36,866 nt of DNA from Gammaproteobacteria bacterium (lineage in GTDB: Bacteria > Pseudomonadota > Gammaproteobacteria > Pseudomonadales > Azotimanducaceae), in the NCBI GenBank assembly GCA_026707905.1, contig JAPOVY010000085.1, positions 1-36,866 of the forward strand. Reading direction: 5' to 3'. The notes under the pieces were generated by a model. It searched no databases. It was not told the DNA's origin and was given only the letters and a program-made list of their open reading frames with translations. A program made the translations under genes and the position numbers. Below are positions 8,945-16,360 of the stretch, piece after piece (position 1 is the stretch's first letter; each line of letters opens with the position of its first letter).

Positions 8945-8968
8945 GAAGAAGGCCTATAGACCTTCTTC
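8945..8968. promoter_or_regulatory. 24-bp near-perfect palindrome upstream of acoA
   Basis: The arms GAAGAAGG (8945-8952) and CCTTCTTC (8961-8968) are exact reverse complements, and the centre contains the palindrome CTATAG. Only one symmetric pair (8953/8960) mismatches, so 22 of 24 bases are symmetrical. It lies 24 bases before the acoA Shine-Dalgarno. It could be a transcription-factor operator or, in RNA, an 8-bp hairpin with an 8-nt loop in the leader. No T-run follows, so a terminator is unlikely. Confidence 0.6.
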
Positions 8969-9004
8969 GCGGATGTGCAAAATCGCATTTACGGAGGTTT
9001 GTGC

Positions 9005-9970
9005 ATGGAACTGAATCACGAAACGCTGCTAGATATTCATCGTCGAATGGTGCGAATCCGAACATTTGAGACCGAAGCGGGTAAATTGGCTGAGGCTGGA
9101 AAGATCCCTGGTGCGCTACATCTCTATGTCGGTCAGGAAGCGATTGCCTCGGGCATCATGGCGCATCTTTCCAATGAGGATTGGATTACGAGCACCCACC
9201 GAGGTCACGGGCATCTGATCGCAAAAGGCGGTGAATTCGGCAAGATGTTCGCGGAATTATTCGGTCGCGCGACGGGATACTGCAAAGGGAAGGGCGGCAG
9301 CATGCACATTTCGAATATGGAATTGGGTATGCTCGGTGCGAACGGGATTGTTGGTGCAGGTCCGCCTATTGCTGTGGGCGCCGCATTCTCGATCAAATAT
9401 CGGAATAACAAGAACGTCGCAGTTACTTTTTTCGGCGATGGCGCTAGTAACGAAGGCTCGTTCCATGAAGCGGCGAACATGGCGGCGCTATACAAGCTGC
9501 CGATGTTGTTCGTGTGCGAAAACAATGGTTATGGGGAATATACGCCGCAAGCTAACCATCAAGCGATCGTTGATGTTGCTGACCGTGCAGCCGGATACGG
9601 CATGCCAGGGGTCGTCGTCGACGGGATGGACGCCGTTGCGGTATATGAAGCAGCGGACGCGGCGATCGAGCGCGCAAAGGCCGGCGATGGCCCATCGTTA
9701 CTCGAATGCAAAACATATCGCTTTTTCGACCACGTTGGCGTACGTGGTATGGGACTGAGCTATCGCACGGATGAGGAACTTGCAGAGTGGCAGAAACGAG
9801 ATCCCATTCACATGTTTGAGTCGCGACTGGCAGAACTCGATGTGTTATCGAAAGACGATGCTGTAAAGATTCACGAAGATGTCTTGGCAGAAGTCCAAGC
9901 AGGCATCGAATTCGCGGAAAGCAGTCCAATGCCCGATCCAGCGACATTATTGGAGGATGTATACGCCTAG
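9005..9970 (+). CDS. acoA: 2-oxoacid/acetoin dehydrogenase E1 component, alpha subunit
   Basis: This 321-residue thiamine-diphosphate enzyme subunit decarboxylates a 2-oxoacid or cleaves acetoin and passes the acyl group to the lipoyl-E2. The ThDP motif FFGDGASNEGSFHEA begins near residue 142 and ends in the downstream FVCENN, as expected for E1 alpha. GKGGSMHI and MLGANGIVGAG are typical of the AcoA/PdhA family. I start it at ATG 9005 because a strong GGAGG lies seven bases upstream (8993-8997). An in-frame ATG at 8975 has no ribosome site and would add ten residues. It is the first gene of an alpha-beta-X-E2 operon. The acoX neighbour favours acetoin dehydrogenase over pyruvate dehydrogenase, but substrate specificity is inferred from context only. 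Confidence 0.9.
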   Translation: MELNHETLLDIHRRMVRIRTFETEAGKLAEAGKIPGALHLYVGQEAIASGIMAHLSNEDWITSTHRGHGHLIAKGGEFGKMFAELFGRATGYCKGKGGSMHISNMELGMLGANGIVGAGPPIAVGAAFSIKYRNNKNVAVTFFGDGASNEGSFHEAANMAALYKLPMLFVCENNGYGEYTPQANHQAIVDVADRAAGYGMPGVVVDGMDAVAVYEAADAAIERAKAGDGPSLLECKTYRFFDHVGVRGMGLSYRTDEELAEWQKRDPIHMFESRLAELDVLSKDDAVKIHEDVLAEVQAGIEFAESSPMPDPATLLEDVYA

Positions 9971-10003
9971 CGATTTAGTGCGAGGCAGGTACTAGGATGA
10001 ATC

Positions 10004-10993
10004 ATGGCTGATGAACGCGAATTGACCTATATCGGTGCTGTGGCGGAGGCGTCGCGTACCGTATTACTTGAGCAGGAGAACGCCTTCATTGCCGGGGAGG
10101 ATGTTGCTGGCGCTGGCGGCGTCTTTGGCTCGTATCGAGGAATCCTCGACGAATTTGGTGATCAACGTATCGTCGATACGCCGATATCTGAAGAAGGCAT
10201 CATCGGTTTAGGGGTTGGTGCGGCTGCAACAGGGCTACGACCCATCGTTGACATCATGTTCATGGACTTTATGGGGGAGTGCATGGACGAAATCGCCAAC
10301 CAGATGGCAAAAATGCGGTACATGTTTGGTGGTTCCGCGTCGCTGCCGATCACCGTTATCACGATGTCCGGCGGCGGCATAAATATGGCCGCCCAGCATT
10401 CACAAAGTCTTGAGGCGTGGATATGCCATTTACCCGGATTGAAAGTTGTTGCGCCTTCGACCGCATATGACGTGAAAGGCTTGATCATCAGCGCGTCCCG
10501 CGACGACAATCCGGTCTTCGTCGTTTTGAACAAACTCTCGCTACGAAATCGAGGTCACGTTCCCGAAGAAAGTTACACCGTCCCACTAGGTGAAGCGAAT
10601 GTCGTTCGTGAAGGCTCAGATGTGTCGATCGTGACGTATAGTCGGATGGTCGGCGAGTCGATGACTGCTGCCGATACGCTAAGCGAGAACGGCATCGAAG
10701 CTGAGGTGTTGGATTTGCGCTCGTTGCAACCCATGGATACAGAAGCGATCGTCGAATCGGTGAAAAAAACACAGCGAGTCGTCGTCGTGCACGAAGCCGT
10801 ACGGTTTGGTGGTCTTGGCGGAGAGATCGCTGCGCAGATCCAGGAAGATGCATTTGACTACCTGGATGCGCCAGTTGCACGCGTGGGTGCCCCGTTTAGT
10901 CCAGTGCCCTTCAGTCCGGTACTTGAGCAAGCGTATATACCAAACGCGGGTCGAATCGTCACCGAAGTGAACGAGCTTCTTAACGCAGCCTAG
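10004..10993 (+). CDS. acoB: 2-oxoacid/acetoin dehydrogenase E1 component, beta subunit
   Basis: This 329-residue transketolase-type beta subunit completes the alpha2-beta2 E1 enzyme. Seen in order are the N-terminal AVAEASRTVLLEQENAFIAGEDVAG, the DTPISEEGIIGLGVGAAATGLRPIVD segment that carries the conserved Glu contacting the ThDP pyrimidine ring, and the C-terminal domain with SIVTYSRMV, VLDLRSLQPMDTEAI and VVVHEA. Length and motif order are those of AcoB/PdhB. An AGGA lies six bases before the ATG, and the gene starts 33 bp after the acoA stop. It ends nine bases before acoX. No E3 (dihydrolipoamide dehydrogenase) gene is found in the operon, so E3 must come from another complex. Confidence 0.92.
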   Translation: MADERELTYIGAVAEASRTVLLEQENAFIAGEDVAGAGGVFGSYRGILDEFGDQRIVDTPISEEGIIGLGVGAAATGLRPIVDIMFMDFMGECMDEIANQMAKMRYMFGGSASLPITVITMSGGGINMAAQHSQSLEAWICHLPGLKVVAPSTAYDVKGLIISASRDDNPVFVVLNKLSLRNRGHVPEESYTVPLGEANVVREGSDVSIVTYSRMVGESMTAADTLSENGIEAEVLDLRSLQPMDTEAIVESVKKTQRVVVVHEAVRFGGLGGEIAAQIQEDAFDYLDAPVARVGAPFSPVPFSPVLEQAYIPNAGRIVTEVNELLNAA

Positions 10994-11002
10994 CGCACGA
11001 AC

Positions 11003-12016
11003 ATGGACATTGGCATCATTGCCAATCCTGCTTCAGGAAAAGACATCCGGCGGCTTACGGCGCGGGCCTCTGTATTCGACAATCAAGAGAAATCCGCGAT
11101 CGTCAGGCGTTGCATCGCGGGAATCGAAGGTTTGTGCACGGACGCGACCATTCACTACTATCCTGATACCCATCATATTACGGCTGCCGCGCTCGGTCAG
11201 ACGGAATTGCGATGTCAACCGCTCGATGCGGAATTCAATGCAACAGCCCGTGACTCAACGCTCGCCGCGTACAACCTTCGAAACGCAAATGTCGTCATCT
11301 CATTAGGGGGCGACGGCACGAATCGCGCGATCGCTAAATCCTTGGGTGACGTTCCATTAATTGCGCTTTCGACTGGTACGAACAATGCGTTTCCGGTGTT
11401 CTGTGAAGCGACGACAGCTGGAATGGCGGCTGCTCTCATTGCGATGGGGCAGTTGTCGGTCGATCAAGTTGCGCCTCGGACCAAGGCGCTGCACGTGACG
11501 TTTGAGAATGGCGAAACCGATATTGCACTCATCGATGTGGTCGGAACATGTGATGTTTTCCATGGGACGCGAGCGATACTGGATCCGTCAAGATTTGTCT
11601 TTGCAGTATTGAGCGTCGCCGATCCAAGTAAAGTTGGCATGACGGCGATTGGTGGTATGTCGTATGTCGTCAGCGACGCACGAGACCTTGGATTGGTGTT
11701 GTCATTTCCACGAAGCGATACAGTCAGTGCAGTGCATGAGGTCTTTGCACCCATCGCGCCAGGAGTGGTGCGTCCCGTCAGATTCACGGGGATTCAAGAA
11801 GTACGTTTAGGCGAGTCTCGCAAATTCAGTGGCGCAACCATGCTTGCGCTTGACGGGGAACGTGAACGTGTTTTAAAGCGAGACGAGAGCGTGACCGTAT
11901 GCGTGGAACGCGATGGACCTCGTCGCGTAGACGTTAAAGCGTGCTTAGAACATGCCGCGTGCCCAAATCCCGCGACGCCTCTAGACGAAGAACGAGTTCA
12001 GAAATATGCCAACTGA
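11003..12016 (+). CDS. acoX: AcoX-like protein, ATP-NAD-kinase superfamily
   Basis: This 337-residue protein resembles AcoX, found inside acetoin-catabolism operons of proteobacteria such as Ralstonia. The N-terminal IGIIANPASGKDIRRL and the VVISLGGDGTNRAIAKSLGDVPLIALSTGTNN region carry the GGDGT nucleotide-binding loop and downstream motif of NAD-kinase/diacylglycerol-kinase-fold proteins. The C-terminal half contains GMSYVVSDARDLGLVL. The exact reaction of AcoX is not established as far as I know, so I do not assign one. The gene begins nine bases after acoB with no clear Shine-Dalgarno and overlaps the start of the E2 gene by 11 bp, which indicates tight co-translation with the dehydrogenase subunits. 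Its presence is the main reason for calling the operon aco-type. Confidence 0.85.
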   Translation: MDIGIIANPASGKDIRRLTARASVFDNQEKSAIVRRCIAGIEGLCTDATIHYYPDTHHITAAALGQTELRCQPLDAEFNATARDSTLAAYNLRNANVVISLGGDGTNRAIAKSLGDVPLIALSTGTNNAFPVFCEATTAGMAAALIAMGQLSVDQVAPRTKALHVTFENGETDIALIDVVGTCDVFHGTRAILDPSRFVFAVLSVADPSKVGMTAIGGMSYVVSDARDLGLVLSFPRSDTVSAVHEVFAPIAPGVVRPVRFTGIQEVRLGESRKFSGATMLALDGERERVLKRDESVTVCVERDGPRRVDVKACLEHAACPNPATPLDEERVQKYAN

Positions 12017-13205
12017 AATTTACCTTGTTAAGGTCGGCATGACCATGACGGAAGGAATTGTTGACGAATGGTATGTAGCTGATGGTGATTCGGTCGAACA
12101 AGGCGAACCGGTGTATCGCCTGGAGACCGAAAAGGTGAATATGGATGTCGAAGCGGATGTAGCAGGCGTCGTCAAACACATCGCGCAGGTCGGTGAGACG
12201 CTAGCGCCGGGCGATGTTGTTGGATGGATCTTTGCCGCTGACGAGACGATCCCCGACGTGCTACCGACCCCTAAGCCCAATCCGAACATTGTTGCGTTGG
12301 ATGGGGAAGGAGATCAAACTAGCGTCACGGTGGCGAAGGTTGTGTCCAAAGGAACGTCGACCGATACGCGAATAAAAGCGTCCCCAGCTGCACGTCGATT
12401 GGCCGACGAATTAGATGTTGACCTTGCTCAAGTCCAAGGTACAGGGCCGCGCGGTCGGATTACCAAGGACGACGTGACGGCTGCAGCAGCGAAACCGGCT
12501 GTTGTCGGTGGGTCGGAAGCGTTGGATGAGATCCCACTGAGTGGGATGCGTAAGGTGATCGCGGATCGAATGTATCAGAGCTTACAGACGACGGCGCAGC
12601 TGACCATTGAAACAGAAGCGTGCATGGACGATGCGATCAAGCTTCGGACCGCATTACTAGATGAGTGGGAATCGAGCGGTGTCCGTGTCACCTACACCGA
12701 TTTGATTGTTGCTGCGTGTGTTAATGCACTTCGAAACCATCCCACGATGAACGCGACACTTGTCGACGGTGCGATTCGCCCGAATGCTTCAGTACATATG
12801 GGCATCGCTGTTGCCTTGGACGAAGGTTTGATCGTTCCGGTACTGCACGAAGCCGAAGGGAAGTCACTGCAGGAGCGTGCGACCGAAGCGGCGAGTTTGG
12901 CTGAACGGGCTCGATCAAACAAGCTGACTTTGGACGATGTGAATGGCGGGACATTTACCGTGACGTCATTGGGCATGTACGGCGTCGATACATTTACTCC
13001 GATCCTCAATGCGCCACAGACGGGGATCCTCGGGGTTGGGCGAATCTATGATGGCGTTCGTTGGATCGAGGACCGAGCAACGCGAACTCAAAATTTACGT
13101 CTGTCGCTGACTTGGGACCATCGTGTCTTAGATGGCGTACCGGCTGCTGAGTTTCTGCAGGACGTGAAGAACCACCTTGAATCGCCATATCGCTTGATAC
13201 TTTGA
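12006..13205 (+). CDS. acoC: Dihydrolipoamide acyltransferase E2 of the aco-type complex
   Basis: This 399-residue E2 moves the acyl group from E1 to CoA. It has one N-terminal lipoyl domain with the lipoylated lysine near residue 43 (ETEKVNMDVEA). A peripheral-subunit-binding domain follows at about 118-155 (KASPAARRLADEL ... GRITKDDV), and a trimer-forming catalytic domain at about 175-399 ends in the active-site DHRVLDG with the catalytic histidine near 372. Unlike the alpha/beta-hydrolase AcoC of some acetoin operons, this is a true lipoate acyltransferase. It overlaps acoX by 11 bp and is the last gene of the operon. A hairpin follows the stop. The subunit-binding domain implies it docks an E3 encoded elsewhere. 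Confidence 0.92.
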   Translation: MPTEIYLVKVGMTMTEGIVDEWYVADGDSVEQGEPVYRLETEKVNMDVEADVAGVVKHIAQVGETLAPGDVVGWIFAADETIPDVLPTPKPNPNIVALDGEGDQTSVTVAKVVSKGTSTDTRIKASPAARRLADELDVDLAQVQGTGPRGRITKDDVTAAAAKPAVVGGSEALDEIPLSGMRKVIADRMYQSLQTTAQLTIETEACMDDAIKLRTALLDEWESSGVRVTYTDLIVAACVNALRNHPTMNATLVDGAIRPNASVHMGIAVALDEGLIVPVLHEAEGKSLQERATEAASLAERARSNKLTLDDVNGGTFTVTSLGMYGVDTFTPILNAPQTGILGVGRIYDGVRWIEDRATRTQNLRLSLTWDHRVLDGVPAAEFLQDVKNHLESPYRLIL

Positions 13206-13211
13206 GAGAAG

Positions 13212-13248
13212 TCTTAGTGAGCGTCCCTTTCTGGTTCTCACTCTAAGA
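13212..13248 (+). terminator. Candidate hairpin terminator after the aco operon
   Basis: TCTTAGTGAG at 13212-13221 pairs with CTCACT-CT-AAGA at 13237-13248, giving a ten-pair stem with a two-base bulge and a 15-nt loop. The following bases (TTGATTTG) are T-rich but interrupted. The location immediately after acoC and before a new gene suits an operon end. Strength is uncertain. Confidence 0.4.
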
Positions 13249-13292
13249 TTGATTTGCCAACACGTCCTGTCGCCAATCACGATTAACGTCGC

Positions 13293-14528
13293 ATGTCCAA
13301 TAGTGATCCAACCGTCGATCTGAAGTTCATAAGGCACGTACGTGATCAGATCAGCCCTCACATCGTTCAGACACCGCTTTACCGCTCTACGACGTTGTCT
13401 GACGTTTTACAGCGAGACATCTTTCTCAAGCTGGAGAACTTCCAATTCACCAGTTCGTTCAAAGAACGTGGCGCTCTTGCAAAACTAAACTCACTGACGA
13501 AGGAACAGCGCGAGAAAGGCGTCATTGCTATGTCAGCTGGCAATCACGCGCAAGCACTAGCCTATCATGCAAGCCGAATGGGTATCCGTGCGACGATCGT
13601 GATGCCGCGGACGACGCCGGTTGCAAAGATCGACAAAACGCGACACTTTCGACCGGAAATTGTGCTCCACGGTGTGACGTTCGACGAAACCATCGAATAT
13701 GTCGAGGATCGTCGAGATAGCGAGGGCTCCACACTCATTCATCCATTCGACGATGTAACCGTAATAGCAGGTCAAGGCTCAACTGGACTCGAGATACTTG
13801 AACAATTGCGTGAAGTGGACACGATTGTTGTGCCTGTTGGCGGAGGCGGCCTAATATCAGGCATCGGACTAGCAGTTAAGTCACTAAAACCCTCGGTGAG
13901 AGTCATCGGAGTACAGTCTGCCCACTATTGTCCAGTCTATGCAAAATTCAAGCAAGAAGCTTGGCGATCGGAACGAAGCCAACTTTCCATTGCCGAAGGC
14001 ATCGCGGTGAAGCGTCCTGGGAAGCTCACGATGCCGATTCTTGAAAGCGTAGTCGATGACATGGTCGTCGTATCGGAATCCGCGATTGAAACCGCAATGT
14101 TCCGATTTTTGGATATTGAAAAATTCGTGGTTGAAGGCGCGGGTGCCGCATCCTTAGCTGCGGTCGACGCCTTTCCAGATATCGCGCAAGGAAAAACGGT
14201 TTGTGTCGTCAGCGGAGGTAACGTCGATCCTGCTGTTGTTGCGGACATCATCCAAAGAACTTTGGTGCGAACGGAGCGTATCGTTCGACTCCACTCAACA
14301 GTACAGGATATTCCGGGATCGCTTTCGAAACTCACGAACGACGTAAGCACTACGGACAGTAATATCGTCGATATTTACCACCGGCGCTCGTTCGGCAGTT
14401 CGACACTTGACGCAACAGTTGTCGAGTTAATCGTGCAACTTCGAGGTGAGGATGACAAAGCGACTTTGATAAAGAAACTGCGTGAACTTGGTCATTCGGT
14501 CACCGATCCGGACCAAGTAACCAACTGA
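13293..14528 (+). CDS. ilvA: Threonine ammonia-lyase with single C-terminal ACT-like domain
   Basis: This 411-residue PLP enzyme deaminates threonine to 2-oxobutyrate and ammonia. The PLP-lysine motif SSFKERGA lies near residues 50-57, followed by SAGNHAQ, the glycine-rich phosphate-binding loop VPVGGGGLISGIGLAV, and VSGGNVDP near the end of the catalytic domain. The last ~75 residues (RIVRLHSTVQDIPGSLSKL...) form an ACT-like domain. This is the roughly 400-residue, single-ACT form, shorter than the ~510-residue E. coli IlvA. It could serve isoleucine synthesis or threonine catabolism. It follows the aco operon by 87 bp with a hairpin between. Its product is a 2-oxoacid, which raises the possibility that it feeds the neighbouring dehydrogenase. 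Confidence 0.88.
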   Translation: MSNSDPTVDLKFIRHVRDQISPHIVQTPLYRSTTLSDVLQRDIFLKLENFQFTSSFKERGALAKLNSLTKEQREKGVIAMSAGNHAQALAYHASRMGIRATIVMPRTTPVAKIDKTRHFRPEIVLHGVTFDETIEYVEDRRDSEGSTLIHPFDDVTVIAGQGSTGLEILEQLREVDTIVVPVGGGGLISGIGLAVKSLKPSVRVIGVQSAHYCPVYAKFKQEAWRSERSQLSIAEGIAVKRPGKLTMPILESVVDDMVVVSESAIETAMFRFLDIEKFVVEGAGAASLAAVDAFPDIAQGKTVCVVSGGNVDPAVVADIIQRTLVRTERIVRLHSTVQDIPGSLSKLTNDVSTTDSNIVDIYHRRSFGSSTLDATVVELIVQLRGEDDKATLIKKLRELGHSVTDPDQVTN

Positions 14529-14615
14529 TTAGTACGTCGACGGCGAAGCCAATTACACGTTGAGCACTTAACGGCGCGACAACCGAACATACGCAACAGC
14601 GAAGGGAGACGAATC

Positions 14616-15371
14616 ATGCCGGGACCGGTCCTGATTACAGGGATGAGTGGCTTAATCGGTACTGCGGTACAGAAAGCGATGGATGTTGAGTATGAAGTCC
14701 GTGCGCTGAATCGTCGGGATGTCGAAGGCGTACCGACGACGCAGGCGGATTTGGCCGATCTGGACGCGATTCGAACTGCCTTCGATGGTGTGGGCACGGT
14801 CATACATCTCGCCGCGAAAGCGGGGGAGCGGTTTACATGGGAAGAACTGCGTGACACAAACGTAACAGGTACTCGTAACGTTTACCAAGCAGCTGCTGAC
14901 GCGGGTTGCCGTCGCGTCATATTCGCGAGTAGTGGTGCTACGGTGTCAGGATACGAACAGATTGAACCTTACAAATCCCTAGTGGAAGCACGGTACGAGG
15001 ATGCGCCGAATTCGTGGCAACTAATCACCGCGGACATGCCCACGCGTCCAACAGGCGTCTACGGCAGCACGAAAGTATGGGGTGAAGCGTTAGGACGACA
15101 TTACGCTGATACGACAGATCTCTCAGTGATCTGTTTACGAATAGGGTTCGTCAATCGTGAAGATCGACCGTCACGTCCTCGTGATTACTCGATTTGGTGC
15201 AGCCAGCGCGACATCGTTGACTTGATCGTCAAATGCATTAACGTCGATGAATCGATCGAATACGACGTGCTCTTCGGTACGTCGATAAACCGGTATGGCT
15301 ACCGTGACCTATCGAGGGCTCGCCAAATAGCTGGATTTGACCCTCAGGACAGCGCCGACGACTTTCGTTAG
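14616..15371 (+). CDS. NAD-dependent epimerase/dehydratase family protein
   Basis: This 251-residue extended short-chain dehydrogenase-type protein has an N-terminal Rossmann motif TGMSGLIG (residues 8-15). Other core motifs are DLADLDAIRTAFDGVGTVIHLAAKAG, a catalytic YGSTK (Tyr and Lys spaced YxxxK) at about 150, and a conserved GVYGSTKVWGEALGRHYA helix. It resembles uronate-dehydrogenase/epimerase-like members, but the substrate cannot be told. A good AAGGGAG ribosome site precedes the ATG. The protein is shorter than typical sugar-nucleotide epimerases (about 310-340), consistent with the smaller NAD(P)-dependent sugar or aldehyde oxidoreductase group. It follows the threonine ammonia-lyase gene by 87 bp and converges with the luciferase-like gene. 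Confidence 0.85.
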   Translation: MPGPVLITGMSGLIGTAVQKAMDVEYEVRALNRRDVEGVPTTQADLADLDAIRTAFDGVGTVIHLAAKAGERFTWEELRDTNVTGTRNVYQAAADAGCRRVIFASSGATVSGYEQIEPYKSLVEARYEDAPNSWQLITADMPTRPTGVYGSTKVWGEALGRHYADTTDLSVICLRIGFVNREDRPSRPRDYSIWCSQRDIVDLIVKCINVDESIEYDVLFGTSINRYGYRDLSRARQIAGFDPQDSADDFR

Positions 15372-15412
15372 TACGGGATTAACGAACCTCACCAGCTCAG
15401 CCGCGTTTTCAT

Positions 15413-16276
15413 TTATTTCTTCAGATCGTTAACTACGGCTGCGTAACGGTCTAGATAGGGCAACACGGTGTCACGATCTTCAGATGGTACGTTGAAAATG
15501 AACTCGTCGAAACCTTGATCTGCGCGTCCTTGAATCTGCTCCGCGTCTGGAAACATACCAAATAACGCCAATGTCAGATCTCGAAGATCCCTTCCACGGG
15601 CGTCCATCGCGGCTTTGAGGCGCTCCATGTTGCCTGAACCGAGACCCCCAATCGGCATCCAACCGTCAGCGTACTCCGCAATTCGATCGAACACCCACTT
15701 CGAGTTCGCACCAATCCAAATAGGCGGTCCTCCCTCCTGAACCGGTTTTGGATACGACCAAATAGGATCGAAGTCAACGTGCTCGCCGTGATACTCGGCT
15801 TCTTCTTCAGTCCAAATCGCTCGCATAGCGGCGACTTTTTCTCTAACGATCGCCCAACGGTTCTTGTAGTTCGCGCCGTGGTTTTCCATTTCCTCACGAT
15901 TCCATCCTGCGCCAATACCGACGATAGCACGACCGTCCGAAATCGTGTCAAGTGAAGCAATTACTTTAGCTGTGGTGATTGGATCACGCTCAATGATCAG
16001 GCAGATACCCGTACCCAGACGAATACGTTCGGTAACGGACGCACAAGCTGATAGCGCGACAAAAGGGTCGTGGGCATGCCAGTATTGCTTAGGTAGTTCG
16101 CCGCCACCAGGAAACGGGGTTGCGCGGCTAGCGGGAATGTGGGTATGTTCTGGGAAGAAGAGCCTATCGAAACCTCGTTCTTCTACGGCATGTGCAAGCG
16201 ATGCGGGTTGGATTGAGTAATCCGTAGGAAATGTTGAGATCCCGAATTTCGCGTTTTCCAATCCTGAAAAAGCCAT
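15413..16276 (-). CDS. Luciferase-like (LLM class) flavin/F420-dependent oxidoreductase
   Basis: This 287-residue TIM-barrel enzyme belongs to the bacterial luciferase-like superfamily. Recognisable segments are FGISTFPTDYSIQPASLAHAVEERGFDRLFFPEHTHIP at the N-terminus, RIRLGTGICLIIERDPITTAKVIASLD in the middle, GRAIVGIGAGWNREEMENHG, and PIWIGANSKWVFDRIAEYADGWMPI. This arrangement matches the subgroup usually annotated as F420-dependent (TIGR03619-like). Most gammaproteobacteria are not known to make F420, so FMN may be the real cofactor; no F420-synthesis gene is in the window. The stop is 41 bp from the convergent epimerase stop. It is divergent from the AidB-like gene across an 84-bp gap containing a TATGAT -10-like hexamer (16323-16328) facing the latter. 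Confidence 0.88.
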   Translation of the reverse strand: MAFSGLENAKFGISTFPTDYSIQPASLAHAVEERGFDRLFFPEHTHIPASRATPFPGGGELPKQYWHAHDPFVALSACASVTERIRLGTGICLIIERDPITTAKVIASLDTISDGRAIVGIGAGWNREEMENHGANYKNRWAIVREKVAAMRAIWTEEEAEYHGEHVDFDPIWSYPKPVQEGGPPIWIGANSKWVFDRIAEYADGWMPIGGLGSGNMERLKAAMDARGRDLRDLTLALFGMFPDAEQIQGRADQGFDEFIFNVPSEDRDTVLPYLDRYAAVVNDLKK

Positions 16277-16360
16277 CGATCACTCCTTAAGCGTGGAAGC
16301 TGTTATTACGGCGATGTACTTTTATGATACAAGGAGAGTTTGCCGTTTTGAGTACTGCCT

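Noticed and set aside
8847..9065. N-terminal extension of the flavodoxin-like protein up to an ATG at 9065
   Set aside because: The extension would overlap the divergent acoA coding region and its ribosome site and consists of non-conserved residues; it also covers the operator-like repeats.
9231..9758. 175-residue frame inside acoA
   Set aside because: Alternate-phase shadow of a clear ThDP enzyme; no family features.
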